From the NCBI GenBank assembly GCA_900555555.1, contig USLK01000002.1, positions 1-64,000 on the forward strand: 64,000 nt of DNA, in the 5' to 3' direction. The stretch comes from an uncultured Collinsella sp. (GTDB taxonomy: Bacteria > Actinomycetota > Coriobacteriia > Coriobacteriales > Coriobacteriaceae). Below the pieces are notes generated by a model. It was not told the DNA's origin. It saw only the letters and a program-made list of their open reading frames with translations, and searched no databases. Of this stretch, positions 19,929 through 28,619 are shown piece after piece. Position 1 is the first letter of the stretch. Each line of letters begins with the position of its first letter. A program made the position numbers and the translations under genes.

Positions 19929-19956
19929 TTGCGCAGGGAGCGCTGTCAGCTATAGT
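19929..19956 (+). promoter_or_regulatory. probable promoter of the P-type ATPase transcript
   Basis: TTGCGC (19929-19934) and TATAGT (19951-19956), 16-base spacer, predict a start near 19963, giving a leader of about 455 bases before the ATPase ATG. Confidence 0.5.
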
Positions 19957-20022
19957 GGCATTGTTTTTAAGCCTGTTTGCAAGGCAATCGCCCATGGCTG
20001 GGCCGACCGACAGGAGGTGCCG

Positions 20023-20088
20023 TATGGACAGTTCCAGTACCAGTAGCGTTCGATTCCAGAAGGCGCATCCTGTTTGGCGTTCCCGCTA
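20023..20088 (+). CDS. small upstream ORF in the P-type ATPase leader
   Basis: The reading MDSSSTSSVRFQKAHPVWRSR (21 codons plus stop) has a very strong ribosome site, AGGAGGTG, 4 bases before its ATG. It lies about 60 bases after the predicted transcript start and 330 bases before the ATPase gene. The peptide is Ser-rich at first, then basic with one Pro and Trp. Leader peptides control mgtA-type genes in enteric bacteria; the family resemblance is only positional here. Stable hairpins follow it (for example CCGGG/CCCGG near 20139 and a GC-rich stem at about 20187-20211). Confidence 0.55.
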
Positions 20089-20418
20089 GGGAGCCTATTT
20101 CTTTTACTAACCCAATTGCGTGTCCTCTCGGCTTCCGGGTTCATGCCCGGGGTTGTTCTCGCGCCATTTCCCGTGCAGCACGGCGCGGCCCGTTACGGGT
20201 GGGCCCCGCGAGATGCCTCAAGTCCATGCATGGATGTCGGTCCGAGACGGCCTCTTCGAGACCCGTGGTATCCGTGCCGGATGGGGCAGAGGGGCTCCGA
20301 GTGTGGGCTGGGGTGCATCCGTCGGTCCTTCAGGGAACGTTGGGTTGCGCCGAAAAGCTGGAATCGAATCACCGTTCGTCATGAGTTGATCTGTTCGCAA
20401 TCGACAGGGGTGATTCCA
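20089..20418 (+). promoter_or_regulatory. long structured leader before the P-type ATPase
   Basis: These 330 bases hold no recognised gene but several GC-rich stem-loops. I looked for the ykoK/M-box magnesium riboswitch signature and did not recognise it. With the small ORF before it, this looks like a leader that controls the ATPase. Confidence 0.4.
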
Positions 20419-23061
20419 ATGAAAAAGCTCGCAAAGGACTTGATGCTTCGTCGTGACCTGCTGCAAAAGGCGCCGATCGAGGACATCTTCGCTTATTTCG
20501 ATACGGGGCGCGAGGGTGTGCGGCCTGCGTGCGTTGATGATCTGCGAGACCTGTACGGCGTCAATGCCGTGACGCATCGCAGCCAGGGTACGCCGCTCTA
20601 CCGTCTCCGCAAGGCTATTTTGAACCCGTTCATCCTCATTCTCGTGCTGTTGGCGGGTCTATCCTATCTGACCGATGTCCGCCTTGCGGCGGAAGGGCCC
20701 GACTATACCAAGATCGTGATCCTGTCGGTGATGGTCGTGTGGTCGGTCATGATGAACGTGATCCAGGAGTCGCGTTCGGCAAACGCTGCGTCGCGCCTGC
20801 TTGCTCTGGTCAAGAATACCTGCGCCGTGACGCGTGGGGGACAGGAGCACGAGCTGCCGTTCGAGGATGTTGTATGCGGCGATGTCGTGCGCCTGGCCGC
20901 CGGTGATATGGTTCCGGCGGACCTTCGCATGTTCGCCACCAAGGACCTGTTCGTCAATGAGAGTTCCCTGACCGGCGAATCCGAGCCGCGCGAGCTGGTC
21001 GCCCAGCGGGGCTGCGCGGCCCACATGGGCTCCACGGTGGTGTCGGGGTCCGGCCTTGGCGTGGTGGTCCTCACGGGCAACGACACGATGCTCGGCGGCA
21101 TGGCTAAGGCCATCTCCGCCCGCCCTCCCAAGACTTCTTTCGAGCGCGGTGTGGAGAACATCTCCAAGGTGCTTTTGGGCTTCATGGCGGTCATGGTTCC
21201 CGTGGTGTTCATCTTGAGCGGCCTGACAAAGGGCAGCTGGGTGGGCGCCCTGGTGTTCGCCATGTCGGTGGCGGTGGGCCTGACACCCGAGATGCTTCCC
21301 ACTATCGTTACGACGTGCCTCGCCCGTGGCGCTATGGTCATGAGCCGCAAGAAGGTCATCATCAAGAGCCTCGATGCCATGCAGAACCTCGGCTCCATCG
21401 ACATTCTGTGCACCGACAAGACGGGGACCCTCACCAAGGACCAAGTTGAGCTCGAGCGCTATCTGGACGTGTCGGGCGATCCCGATGAGCGCGTGCTGCG
21501 CCATGCCTACCTCAACAGCAAGTATCAGACGGGCCTCAAGAATCTGATGGATCGGGCCATCATCGCCCGTGCCGAGCGGGAGACCGGGGATGGCCTATCG
21601 TGCGCGGACCGCATGGGCGCCTATGAGAAGGTGGATGAGATTCCCTTTGACTTCGAGCGCCGCCGCATGTCGGTTGCGGTGCGCGACGGTGCCGGTAAGA
21701 TCCAGATGGTCACCAAGGGGGCTGTCGAGGAGATTCTGTCATGCTGCTCGCATGTGGAGCTCGATGGCGAGGTCAGCCTTCTGACCGATGCGCTCAGGAG
21801 CCGTGTTCGCTCTGATGTGAAGGACCTGAGCGCCGAGGGTCTGCGCGTGCTCGCCGTGGCGCAGAAGACGCATGCGGGGGAGTGGAGCCAGGGCGCTCTC
21901 GACGTAGCCGACGAATCGGACATGGTTCTCATCGGCTACCTGGCCTTTCTCGATCCGCCCAAGGAGAGCGCATCCGATGCGATCGCCGCCCTCGCTTCCC
22001 ATGGCGTGACGACCAAGGTCCTCACCGGGGATTCGGGCGAGGTCGCCCTGCACGTCTGCCGCCAGGTGGGGATCCGCGCGGGCCGCGCCGTCCTGGGTTC
22101 GGAGGTGGAGGCCATGGACGATACGGAGCTTGCGGCCGTGGCCGAGCGCGAGCATGTATTCGCCAAGTTGTCTCCCGCGCAGAAGTCGCGTCTGGTGCAG
22201 GCCCTTCGCGCCCAGGGGCACGTGGTCGGCTTCATGGGCGACGGCATCAACGATGCGGCCGCCCTGCGGCAGGCCGACGCGGGCATTTCGGTCGACACGG
22301 CGGTCGATATCGCCAAGGAGGCCGCACCCGTCATCTTGCTCGAGAAGGACCTTCGTGTCCTTGAGGACGGTATCGTGGAGGGCCGTCGCACCTACGTGAA
22401 CATGATCAAGTATCTCAAGATGACGGCTAGCTCCAACTTCGGCAATATGCTCTCGATGCTCGTGGCGTCCGCCCTGCTTCCGTTCATGCCCATGGCGTCT
22501 CTGCAGCTCATTTTGCTCGATATGGTGTACAGCGTGACGTGCTTCGCCATTCCCTTCGACCGCGTCGATCCGGAGATGCTCCGCCATCCCGCCCGCTGGG
22601 ATGCGAGGAGCGTGGTGAGCTTCATGCTGTTCGTGGGCCCCACGAGCTCGGTGTTCGATATCACCACGTTCGCGTTGCTGTTCTTCGTGGTATGCCCGGC
22701 TGTCCTGGGGGCTCCGTTCGCCGCGCTCGACCGTCAGGGACAGACTCTCTTCGCGATGCTTTTCCAGACGGGCTGGTGCATCGAGTCGATGTGGACGCAG
22801 ACGCTGGTCGTTCATATGGTGCGCACGCGCAAGGTCCCGTTCGTGCAGAGCCGCCCTTCCATGGTGCTGCTGCTGGCCGGAATCGCGGGCATCGCGCTCA
22901 TGACCGCGCTGCCCTATACGTCCGCCGCAGGGGCGTTCGGTCTTGTCGCGTCGCTCCCGTGGTGGTTCTTCATGCTGCTGATCGGAATCGTGGCGGGATA
23001 CGCCGCGCTGGTGACGATCGTCAAGCATTGGTATGTCCGTCGTTTCGGACTGTGGCTGTAG
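20419..23061 (+). CDS. mgtA: P-type ATPase, magnesium-translocating (MgtA-like)
   Basis: This 880-residue membrane pump of the P-type ATPase class most resembles MgtA/MgtB, which bring Mg2+ into the cell; calcium specificity is a less likely alternative. It has an N-terminal helical region (MKKLAKDLMLRRDLL), the TGES loop near residue 190, phosphorylation motif DKTGTLTKD with D333, and the hinge MGDGINDAAALRQAD near residue 610. About ten membrane helices are expected, the last ones between residues 670 and 870. The ATG at 20419 follows CAGGGGTG. An open frame extends to 20074 without a second ribosome site. A long leader with a small ORF precedes it. Confidence 0.88.
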   Translation: MKKLAKDLMLRRDLLQKAPIEDIFAYFDTGREGVRPACVDDLRDLYGVNAVTHRSQGTPLYRLRKAILNPFILILVLLAGLSYLTDVRLAAEGPDYTKIVILSVMVVWSVMMNVIQESRSANAASRLLALVKNTCAVTRGGQEHELPFEDVVCGDVVRLAAGDMVPADLRMFATKDLFVNESSLTGESEPRELVAQRGCAAHMGSTVVSGSGLGVVVLTGNDTMLGGMAKAISARPPKTSFERGVENISKVLLGFMAVMVPVVFILSGLTKGSWVGALVFAMSVAVGLTPEMLPTIVTTCLARGAMVMSRKKVIIKSLDAMQNLGSIDILCTDKTGTLTKDQVELERYLDVSGDPDERVLRHAYLNSKYQTGLKNLMDRAIIARAERETGDGLSCADRMGAYEKVDEIPFDFERRRMSVAVRDGAGKIQMVTKGAVEEILSCCSHVELDGEVSLLTDALRSRVRSDVKDLSAEGLRVLAVAQKTHAGEWSQGALDVADESDMVLIGYLAFLDPPKESASDAIAALASHGVTTKVLTGDSGEVALHVCRQVGIRAGRAVLGSEVEAMDDTELAAVAEREHVFAKLSPAQKSRLVQALRAQGHVVGFMGDGINDAAALRQADAGISVDTAVDIAKEAAPVILLEKDLRVLEDGIVEGRRTYVNMIKYLKMTASSNFGNMLSMLVASALLPFMPMASLQLILLDMVYSVTCFAIPFDRVDPEMLRHPARWDARSVVSFMLFVGPTSSVFDITTFALLFFVVCPAVLGAPFAALDRQGQTLFAMLFQTGWCIESMWTQTLVVHMVRTRKVPFVQSRPSMVLLLAGIAGIALMTALPYTSAAGAFGLVASLPWWFFMLLIGIVAGYAALVTIVKHWYVRRFGLWL

Positions 23062-23078
23062 CCGCAACACTAGATATG

Positions 23079-23122
23079 GGCGCGGGCCGCATCGGAGCAG
23101 ATGACGGCCCGCGCCAGTTTCC
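23079..23122 (+). terminator. terminator-like hairpin after the P-type ATPase
   Basis: A perfect 11-bp stem GGCGCGGGCCG (23079-23089) / CGGCCCGCGCC (23105-23115), then AGTTTCC. The T-run is short. Confidence 0.65.
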
Positions 23123-23250
23123 ACGGCTTCGTTGCGACTTGTGAAGGACCTGGGAACGGCCCGTGGCGATGTTTTCATATCAGTGCAGGTAGACGGGCCG
23201 GTACCGGAATCCCTTTTCTGCATCTTTAAATGTGAATAAAAATAAGCACA
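23123..23250. other. spacer between the ATPase terminator and the nrdD promoter
   Basis: No gene. It holds GCAGGTAGA (23187-23195), the reverse complement of the TCTACCTGC word found in the repeat arrays, then an AT-rich run to the nrdD promoter. Confidence 0.4.
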
Positions 23251-23315
23251 TTGCGCTGACCTGCGGGAACACAATATATAGTAGTGGTTTTAGAAATACG
23301 TACCAGATGTAGTAA
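23251..23315 (+). promoter_or_regulatory. nrdD promoter with two candidate NrdR boxes
   Basis: TTGCGC (23251-23256) and TATATA (23275-23280) form a promoter with an 18-base spacer. ACACAATATATAGTAG (23269-23284) matches the palindromic NrdR box and covers the -10. A weaker second box, GTACCAGATGTAGTAA, begins 31 bases later (23300-23315), the usual NrdR spacing. NrdR represses ribonucleotide reductase genes when dATP is high. Confidence 0.65.
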
Positions 23316-23353
23316 CCAAAATGGTCTATCATAGAGCTAACGAAAAACAGAGG

Positions 23354-23396
23354 CCTCGGAATCATGTTGGCACGTCTTCATGGTTCCGAGGTTTTT
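23354..23396 (+). terminator. terminator-like hairpin inside the nrdD leader
   Basis: CCTCGGAA (23354-23361) pairs with TTCCGAGG (23384-23391), extended by CATG/CATG, and is followed by TTTTT. It lies about 65 bases after the predicted transcript start and 50 before nrdD, so it could be an attenuator. A second small hairpin ACCCC/GGGGT follows at 23397-23410. Confidence 0.65.
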
Positions 23397-23446
23397 ACCC
23401 CTTGCGGGGTTACGAGCGGGGTTTTGATAGGGAGAGGATGCACGGT

Positions 23447-25669
23447 ATGAAGATCATCAAGCGCAGCGGCTCCGAGGTTACCTTCGACCTCAACAAGATC
23501 GTCCATGCCATCCAGGCCGCGAACCTGGAGGTACAGGAGAGCGATCGTTTGACCGAGCGCCAGATCACCTATGCCGCCCAGAATGTCGAGGAGCGCTGCG
23601 AGGAGGCCGGCCACACCGTATCCGTGGAGGAGATCCAGGATATGGTGGAGGATGAGATCATGGCGCTCGACCGCTACGAGGTCGCCCGCCACTACATCAT
23701 CTATCGCTATGTGCAGAGCGTGAAGCGCCAGAAGAACACCACCGACGACAAGATCCTGTCGCTCATCGAGTGCAACAACGAAGAGGTCAAGCAGGAGAAC
23801 TCCAACAAGAACCCCACCGTCAACTCGGTGCAGCGCGACTACATGGCCGGTGAGGTCTCCAAGGACCTCACGCAGCGCGTGCTGCTGCCCGAGGATGTGG
23901 TGGAGGCCCACAACGAGGGTATCATCCACTTCCACGATTCCGATTACTTCGCCCAGCATATGCACAACTGCGACCTGGTGAACCTGGACGACATGCTGCA
24001 GAACGGCACCGTCATCTCCGGTACGCTCATCGAGAAGCCGCACAGCTTCTCCACCGCGTGCAATATCGCCACGCAGATCATCGCCCAGGTGGCCAGCTCC
24101 CAGTACGGCGGCCAGTCCATCTCGCTCACGCACCTCGCGCCGTTCGTCGAGGTCAGCCGCCAGAAGATCCGCCGTGAGGTCACGCGCGAGCTCGAAGAAC
24201 TCGGCGTCACCGCCGACGAGGGGAAGATCTCCAAGGTGGTTGAGGACCGCCTGCGCGATGAGATCCGCCGTGGCGTCCAGACCATCCAATACCAGGTCGT
24301 TACCCTCATGACCACCAACGGCCAGGCTCCGTTCGTGACGGTGTTCATGTACCTCAACGAGGCCCGCTCCGAGCGCGAGAAGCTCGATCTGGCCATGATC
24401 ATCGAGGAGACGCTGCGCCAGCGCTACGAGGGCGTGAAGAACGAGGCCGGCGTGTGGATCACCCCTGCGTTCCCCAAGCTCATCTACGTGCTCGAGGAGG
24501 ACAACATCCACGAGGACTCGCCGTTCTTCTACCTCACCAAGCTGGCCGCCAAGTGCACCGCCAAGCGCATGGTGCCCGACTATATCTCCGAGAAGAAGAT
24601 GCGCGAGCTCAAGCTCTCCAAGGGTGAGACCGAGGGCAACGGCGATTGCTACACCTGCATGGGATGCCGCAGCTTCCTCACGCCGGACCGCACGGGCAAC
24701 GGCTACGACAACGTGGCCAACGCCGGCAATTACGAGCCCGGCAAGCCCAAGTACTACGGTCGCTTCAACCAAGGCGTCGTCACCATCAACCTGCCGGACG
24801 TCGCGCTGTCCTCGCACGGCGACATGGATGAGTTCTGGAAGATCTTCGACGAGCGCCTGGAGCTGTGCCACAAGGCACTGCGCTGCCGTCATGAGCGTCT
24901 GCTGGGCACGCTGTCCGATGCCGCCCCGATCCTGTGGCAATACGGTGCCCTTGCACGCCTCAAGAAGGGCGAGCTGATCGATAAACTGCTGTACGGCGGG
25001 TACTCCACGATTTCGCTGGGGTATGCGGGCCTGTACGAGTGCGTGAAGTACATGACCGGCCACAGCCACACCGATGAGCAGGGCACGCCGTTCGCCACGG
25101 CCGTGATGCAGCGCATGAACGACAAGTGCAACGAGTGGAAGGCCGCTGAGGACATCGACTACTCCCTGTACGGCACGCCGCTGGAGTCCACCACGTACAA
25201 GTTCGCCAAGTGCCTGCAGCGCCGCTTCGGTATCATCCCGGGTGTTACGGACAAGGGCTACATCACCAACAGCTATCACGTGCATGTGAGCGAGGAGATC
25301 GACGCCTTCGACAAGCTCAAGTTCGAGAGCCAGTTCCAGCGTCTGTCCCCGGGCGGCGCCATTTCCTATGTCGAGGTGCCCAACATGCAGGATAACCTCA
25401 AGGCCGTTATCCGCGTGATCCAGTACATCTACGACAACATCATGTACGCCGAGCTCAACACCAAGAGCGACTACTGCCAGAAGTGTGGATACGACGGCGA
25501 GATCAAGATCGTGGAGGACGACGGCAAACTTGAGTGGGAGTGCCCCAATTGCGGCAACCGCGATCATGACACGCTCAACGTGGCGCGCCGCACGTGCGGC
25601 TACATCGGCACGCAGTTCTGGAACCAGGGCCGCACCGAGGAAATCCGCGACCGCGTGCTGCATCTGTAG
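23447..25669 (+). CDS. nrdD: anaerobic ribonucleoside-triphosphate reductase NrdD
   Basis: This 740-residue cytoplasmic glycyl-radical enzyme makes deoxyribonucleotides without oxygen. Residues 1-90 are an ATP-cone (MKIIKRSGSEVTFDLNKI), the regulatory domain that senses ATP/dATP. The catalytic body follows. Near the C-terminus are the zinc site CQKCGYDG...CPNCG and the glycyl-radical motif RTCGYIGTQ with the radical glycine near residue 718. I use the ATG at 23447, 9 bases or so after GGGAGAGG; the ATG at 23438 sits directly on that site, and the open frame back to 23321 overlaps the leader hairpin. The activase gene nrdG is downstream. Confidence 0.95.
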   Translation: MKIIKRSGSEVTFDLNKIVHAIQAANLEVQESDRLTERQITYAAQNVEERCEEAGHTVSVEEIQDMVEDEIMALDRYEVARHYIIYRYVQSVKRQKNTTDDKILSLIECNNEEVKQENSNKNPTVNSVQRDYMAGEVSKDLTQRVLLPEDVVEAHNEGIIHFHDSDYFAQHMHNCDLVNLDDMLQNGTVISGTLIEKPHSFSTACNIATQIIAQVASSQYGGQSISLTHLAPFVEVSRQKIRREVTRELEELGVTADEGKISKVVEDRLRDEIRRGVQTIQYQVVTLMTTNGQAPFVTVFMYLNEARSEREKLDLAMIIEETLRQRYEGVKNEAGVWITPAFPKLIYVLEEDNIHEDSPFFYLTKLAAKCTAKRMVPDYISEKKMRELKLSKGETEGNGDCYTCMGCRSFLTPDRTGNGYDNVANAGNYEPGKPKYYGRFNQGVVTINLPDVALSSHGDMDEFWKIFDERLELCHKALRCRHERLLGTLSDAAPILWQYGALARLKKGELIDKLLYGGYSTISLGYAGLYECVKYMTGHSHTDEQGTPFATAVMQRMNDKCNEWKAAEDIDYSLYGTPLESTTYKFAKCLQRRFGIIPGVTDKGYITNSYHVHVSEEIDAFDKLKFESQFQRLSPGGAISYVEVPNMQDNLKAVIRVIQYIYDNIMYAELNTKSDYCQKCGYDGEIKIVEDDGKLEWECPNCGNRDHDTLNVARRTCGYIGTQFWNQGRTEEIRDRVLHL

Positions 25670-25741
25670 CGAGCGCCGGCGAGTCTGTCTGAGGTTTTCG
25701 ACTGCGTAGCTCCGGTTTGTGAAATTCACCGGCATCGATTG

Positions 25742-25775
25742 CCCGGGCCGCACTTCTTGCGGCCCGGGTTTTATT
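25742..25775 (+). terminator. terminator between nrdD and nrdG
   Basis: An 11-bp perfect stem CCCGGGCCGCA (25742-25752) / TGCGGCCCGGG (25758-25768), loop CTTCT, then TTTTATTT. It means nrdG is partly or wholly separately transcribed. Confidence 0.88.
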
Positions 25776-25911
25776 TGGCGCAGACCCGCGCGCCCTGGCG
25801 GCCGCATCATCAAAGTGGGACAATGGAAACTCACGATACGGCGGTTTTCGAGGGACCGCCGCAATGCTGTGCCGCGCCTGCGCGCGCCGGGGTTGGGTTT
25901 TGGGGGAGTCC

Positions 25912-26493
25912 ATGAATTATGCGGAGATCAAGTATTTCGACATCGCCAACGGCGAGGGTGTTCGCACCTCGCTGTTCGTGAGCGGCTGTCGCCGCGGGTG
26001 CCCCAACTGCTTCAACGATGTGGCCTGGGATTTCTGCGCCGGCAATCTCTTTACGGCCGATGTCGAAGATAAAATCATCACGAGCATGGACCATGAGTTC
26101 ATCGATGGGTTGACCATTTTGGGTGGCGAGCCCATGGAGCCCGAGAACCAGGCCGGTCTGGTTGAATTTGTCGAACGCGTGCGCCGCGCGTATCCGCGCG
26201 AAAGCGGCAAGACCATCTGGTGCTTCACGGGTGACGTGCTTGAGTGCGAGCTGCTCGAAGGCGGGCGGCATCACACCGAATTCACCGACCGCCTGCTCGA
26301 TTGCATCGATATTTTGGTGGACGGCCCGTATGTGGATGCGTTGCACGATATTTCGCTGCGGTTCCGTGGTTCGTCCAACCAACGCATCATCGATATGCCC
26401 GCTACGCTGGCGGCTTTGCGCGCGGGGGAGACGGGTGCCGCAGCCGTGCGCCAGTGGCAAGACGACCCGGTGTTCACCACGCATACGATGTAG
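25912..26493 (+). CDS. nrdG: anaerobic ribonucleotide reductase activating enzyme NrdG
   Basis: This 193-residue radical SAM enzyme installs the glycyl radical on NrdD using S-adenosylmethionine and a [4Fe-4S] cluster. The cluster motif CX3CX2C is visible near residue 26 (GCRRGCPNC), and the glycine-rich GGEP motif near residue 70. The ATG at 25912 follows GGGGGAG by 5 bases; the frame extends upstream to 25864 without a site. A strong terminator separates it from nrdD. Confidence 0.94.
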   Translation: MNYAEIKYFDIANGEGVRTSLFVSGCRRGCPNCFNDVAWDFCAGNLFTADVEDKIITSMDHEFIDGLTILGGEPMEPENQAGLVEFVERVRRAYPRESGKTIWCFTGDVLECELLEGGRHHTEFTDRLLDCIDILVDGPYVDALHDISLRFRGSSNQRIIDMPATLAALRAGETGAAAVRQWQDDPVFTTHTM

Positions 26494-26550
26494 ATGCGAG
26501 CCTTGCGGAGATGGCGGCTCGGTAGTTCCTTTTTCACAGTCGACTTGATG

Positions 26551-26594
26551 GGGCCGGGAGCATGGCGGGAGATGCCATGTTCCCGGCCCTTTGG
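26551..26594 (+). terminator. terminator after nrdG
   Basis: A 16-bp stem, 26551-26566 with 26574-26589 (GGGCCGGG... / ...CCCGGCCC, one mismatch), followed by TTTGG. Confidence 0.78.
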
Positions 26595-26765
26595 TAATTT
26601 GCGGGGTGGCTGGAATTGCGAGCAGGGCTGCGTGAGGCGGGCTGCGAGGGTGACGATTTCGACGGCTCCTGCTGACACGGATGCGGAGGTGAGCGTGGGG
26701 ACGCGTGGGTTTTGCCGGTGCGCATGCGTTGGCGACCGAGCTGGCAACCCTCATAAAACGTTTTG
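26595..26765. other. gene-free stretch between nrdG terminator and array copy B
   Basis: I see no supported gene, RNA or clear signal. Open frames here are short and lack ribosome sites. Confidence 0.4.
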
Positions 26766-27234
26766 TGTGGTGCTTGGGCGCCGCAGGTTTCATTTTGTGT
26801 GGTAGTTTTCTACCGCAGATTATTATCGTGCGGTAGTTTTTGCGCCTCTGCTTCACCGTTGCAAAAACGCTATGTTATCTACCTGGTAGTTTGTGATGCC
26901 GGATTCCGGCAATGTGAACGTTTCACTTGAAAAATGCCGCACAAATAAGATATGTGGTAGAAAAATGCCGCACAAAAGATTTGTGTGGCGGGGAACCACC
27001 ACATGAGATGGTCTCTGCGGTGATTCGGACACGAACGCAAACCACATGAGATGGTTGCTGCGGTAGCCGTGACCCTGCCGCCACCGCGCGGGATGGTTAC
27101 TGCGGTAGCCCCGGCATGGACGACTATCACAGCAGGTGTTCGCTGCGGTAGCCCGGACATGAACGGGCGTCGCATGAGGGCCCGTTGGGGTAGGCCAGGC
27201 GCAAGTGGCCGCCGCATGGGATAGCCTTTGCGGT
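26766..27234 (+). repeat. phased TGYGG/CCRCA hairpin array, copy B (longest)
   Basis: Left half-sites TGYGGY lie at 26766, 26798, 26829, then 26953, 26984, 27016, 27059, 27101, 27144, 27186 (TGGGGT) and 27229. Successive gaps within blocks are 32, 31 and then 31, 32, 43, 42, 43, 42, 43. Right half-sites CCRCA lie 15 bases after the left one in the short units and about 26 after it in most long units. ATCTACCTGG (26877-26886) splits the two blocks. Example hairpins: TGTGGTAG-TTTT-CTACCGCA at 26798 and a 10-bp stem GCCGCACAAA-AGA-TTTGTGTGGC at about 26967-26989. It lies between nrdG and folE, both on plus. Confidence 0.87.
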
Positions 27235-27406
27235 GGACGGACGAGGGCAACCGTGCGCGGCTCGCTTAACGGGCATGCAACGACAGATGCCGCGGACCGG
27301 GTGCGCCGTGCTGCGAAAGGGGATATGTTGCCGCCCTGCCTTCATCTGCCCAGATCGGTCTCCGGGTGGTACCATACCCACATAAACCATGATGAAGGGG
27401 TCAGCT
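27235..27406. other. spacer before folE
   Basis: No gene. The ribosome site AAGGGG before the folE ATG lies at its end. The string GGGTGGTACC at 27363 recalls the tail of T-box leaders, but no T-box body is present. Confidence 0.35.
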
Positions 27407-27967
27407 ATGGTCGATCAAGATAAGGTAAAGCAAGCGGTTTCGATGTTGCTCGAGGCGGTGGGCGAGGATCCCACGCGCGAGGGTCTGCTCGAGACGCCGG
27501 ACCGTGTTGCTCGCATGTATACCCAGCTGCTCGGCGGCATGGACTCGGATGCCTCGGAGCACCTGTCCAAGTCGTTTGAGGTCGTCGATAACGGCATGGT
27601 CATCGAGCGCGACATCACGTTCCACTCCCTGTGCGAGCACCATATGCTGCCGTTCTACGGCAAAGCTACCGTTGCGTATATTCCCAACGGCCACGTTGCC
27701 GGCCTGTCCAAGCTGGCGCGCACCGTTGAGGTGTTCGCGCGCCGCCTGCAGCTTCAGGAGCGTATGACCGCCCAGGTGGCCGATGCGTTGATGGAGCATC
27801 TGGATTGCGCGGGGTGCATCGTTTTGGTTGAGGCCGAGCACATGTGCATGACCATGCGCGGCGTGCAAAAGCCCGGCACCAAGACCGTCACGCTGGCTCG
27901 CCGCGGGGTATTCGAGACCTACCCTACGTTGGAAGCCCGTTTCTTCAATATGCTTGCGGCGAAATAG
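27407..27967 (+). CDS. folE: GTP cyclohydrolase I FolE
   Basis: This 186-residue cytoplasmic enzyme turns GTP into 7,8-dihydroneopterin triphosphate, the first step of folate synthesis. It has the ATPTREGLLETPDRVARMY-like segment near residue 25 (DPTREGLLETPDRVA) and the zinc/catalytic motif SLCEHHMLPFYGKA near residue 73, with Cys and two His. A second conserved Cys lies in DCAGCIVLVEAEH. The start is the ATG at 27407, 7 bases after AAGGGG; the ATG at 27389 has no site. It leads a small folate cluster with an HD protein and folB. Confidence 0.95.
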   Translation: MVDQDKVKQAVSMLLEAVGEDPTREGLLETPDRVARMYTQLLGGMDSDASEHLSKSFEVVDNGMVIERDITFHSLCEHHMLPFYGKATVAYIPNGHVAGLSKLARTVEVFARRLQLQERMTAQVADALMEHLDCAGCIVLVEAEHMCMTMRGVQKPGTKTVTLARRGVFETYPTLEARFFNMLAAK

Positions 27968-28002
27968 ACCGTCATATTAAGCGAGAGATCGGAGCGGATA
28001 CC

Positions 28003-28584
28003 ATGGCCTTCGATGTCCTGTCGCGCGTTGATGCGATTTGGCGTCATCCAACGTATCAGGCTGCAATGCAGCAGATTGAGTGCGTGGAGCGCGAGCGCGC
28101 CTACTGCCGCCATGGCTTCGACCATTGCCTCGACGTTGCACGTATCGCATGGGTCGCGGTGCTGGAGGATGGGCTCGGCTTGCCGCGGGATCTGGTGTAC
28201 GCCGCGGCGCTGCTGCATGATGTCGGTCGTGCGGCGGAGTATGTGTGTGGCGAGCCGCACGATGCGGCAAGCGTGCGCATCGCGCGCGCCATTATGGGTA
28301 CGGTAGATGAGGACGTGGCGTTTTCCGCAAAAGAGCAAGATGCTATCTGCCATGCGATCGCCGGCCATCGGGGTCCCAGCGCATCGGGGGCTATGGCGGC
28401 AGGGCAATCCTCGGGTCACCCGGACGCACCGGATGATGCGGCGCATGTTCCGGTCTCTTGCGCGGAGCGGCTGGCCGACGTGCTGTGCCGGGCAGATAAC
28501 CTGTCGCGTCCCTGCTATGCGTGCGCGGCCCAGGCGGGATGCTATTGGCCCCGCGAGCGCAAAAACCTGTCGATTCGCGTCTAG
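28003..28584 (+). CDS. HD-domain phosphohydrolase in the folate cluster
   Basis: This is a 193-residue cytoplasmic protein with an HD domain: RHGFDHCLDVARIAW near residue 38 gives the first His, and ALLHDVGRAAEY near residue 70 gives the HD pair. The family hydrolyses phosphate esters of nucleotides or pterins. Its place between folE and folB suggests that it may remove phosphate in the dihydroneopterin triphosphate branch, which is inference. The frame is open back into folE, but the ATG at 28003 has GGAGCGG upstream. Confidence 0.75.
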   Translation: MAFDVLSRVDAIWRHPTYQAAMQQIECVERERAYCRHGFDHCLDVARIAWVAVLEDGLGLPRDLVYAAALLHDVGRAAEYVCGEPHDAASVRIARAIMGTVDEDVAFSAKEQDAICHAIAGHRGPSASGAMAAGQSSGHPDAPDDAAHVPVSCAERLADVLCRADNLSRPCYACAAQAGCYWPRERKNLSIRV

Positions 28585-28619
28585 CGTTGCGCTGGCCGCG
28601 GGATTGGGATCGGTGAAAA

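Noticed and set aside
20089..20418. Magnesium (M-box/ykoK) riboswitch before the P-type ATPase
   Set aside because: The conserved core of that riboswitch is not recognised; only unrelated hairpins are present.
20074..20418. N-terminal extension of the P-type ATPase
   Set aside because: The extension overlaps the small ORF and leader hairpins and has no family likeness.
23378..25864. Very long open frame of 828 codons on the minus strand
   Set aside because: It is antisense to nrdD, has no ribosome site, and its His/Leu/Gly/Val-rich product is what the codon bias of nrdD gives in mirror.
19396..27234. CRISPR-like reading of the arrays
   Set aside because: Conserved parts are only 5-9 bases, the stretches between them are short and related, and no cas gene is near.
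27355..27390. T-box leader tail (GGGTGGTACC) before folE
   Set aside because: No T-box body, specifier loop or terminator is present, and folE is not a usual T-box target.
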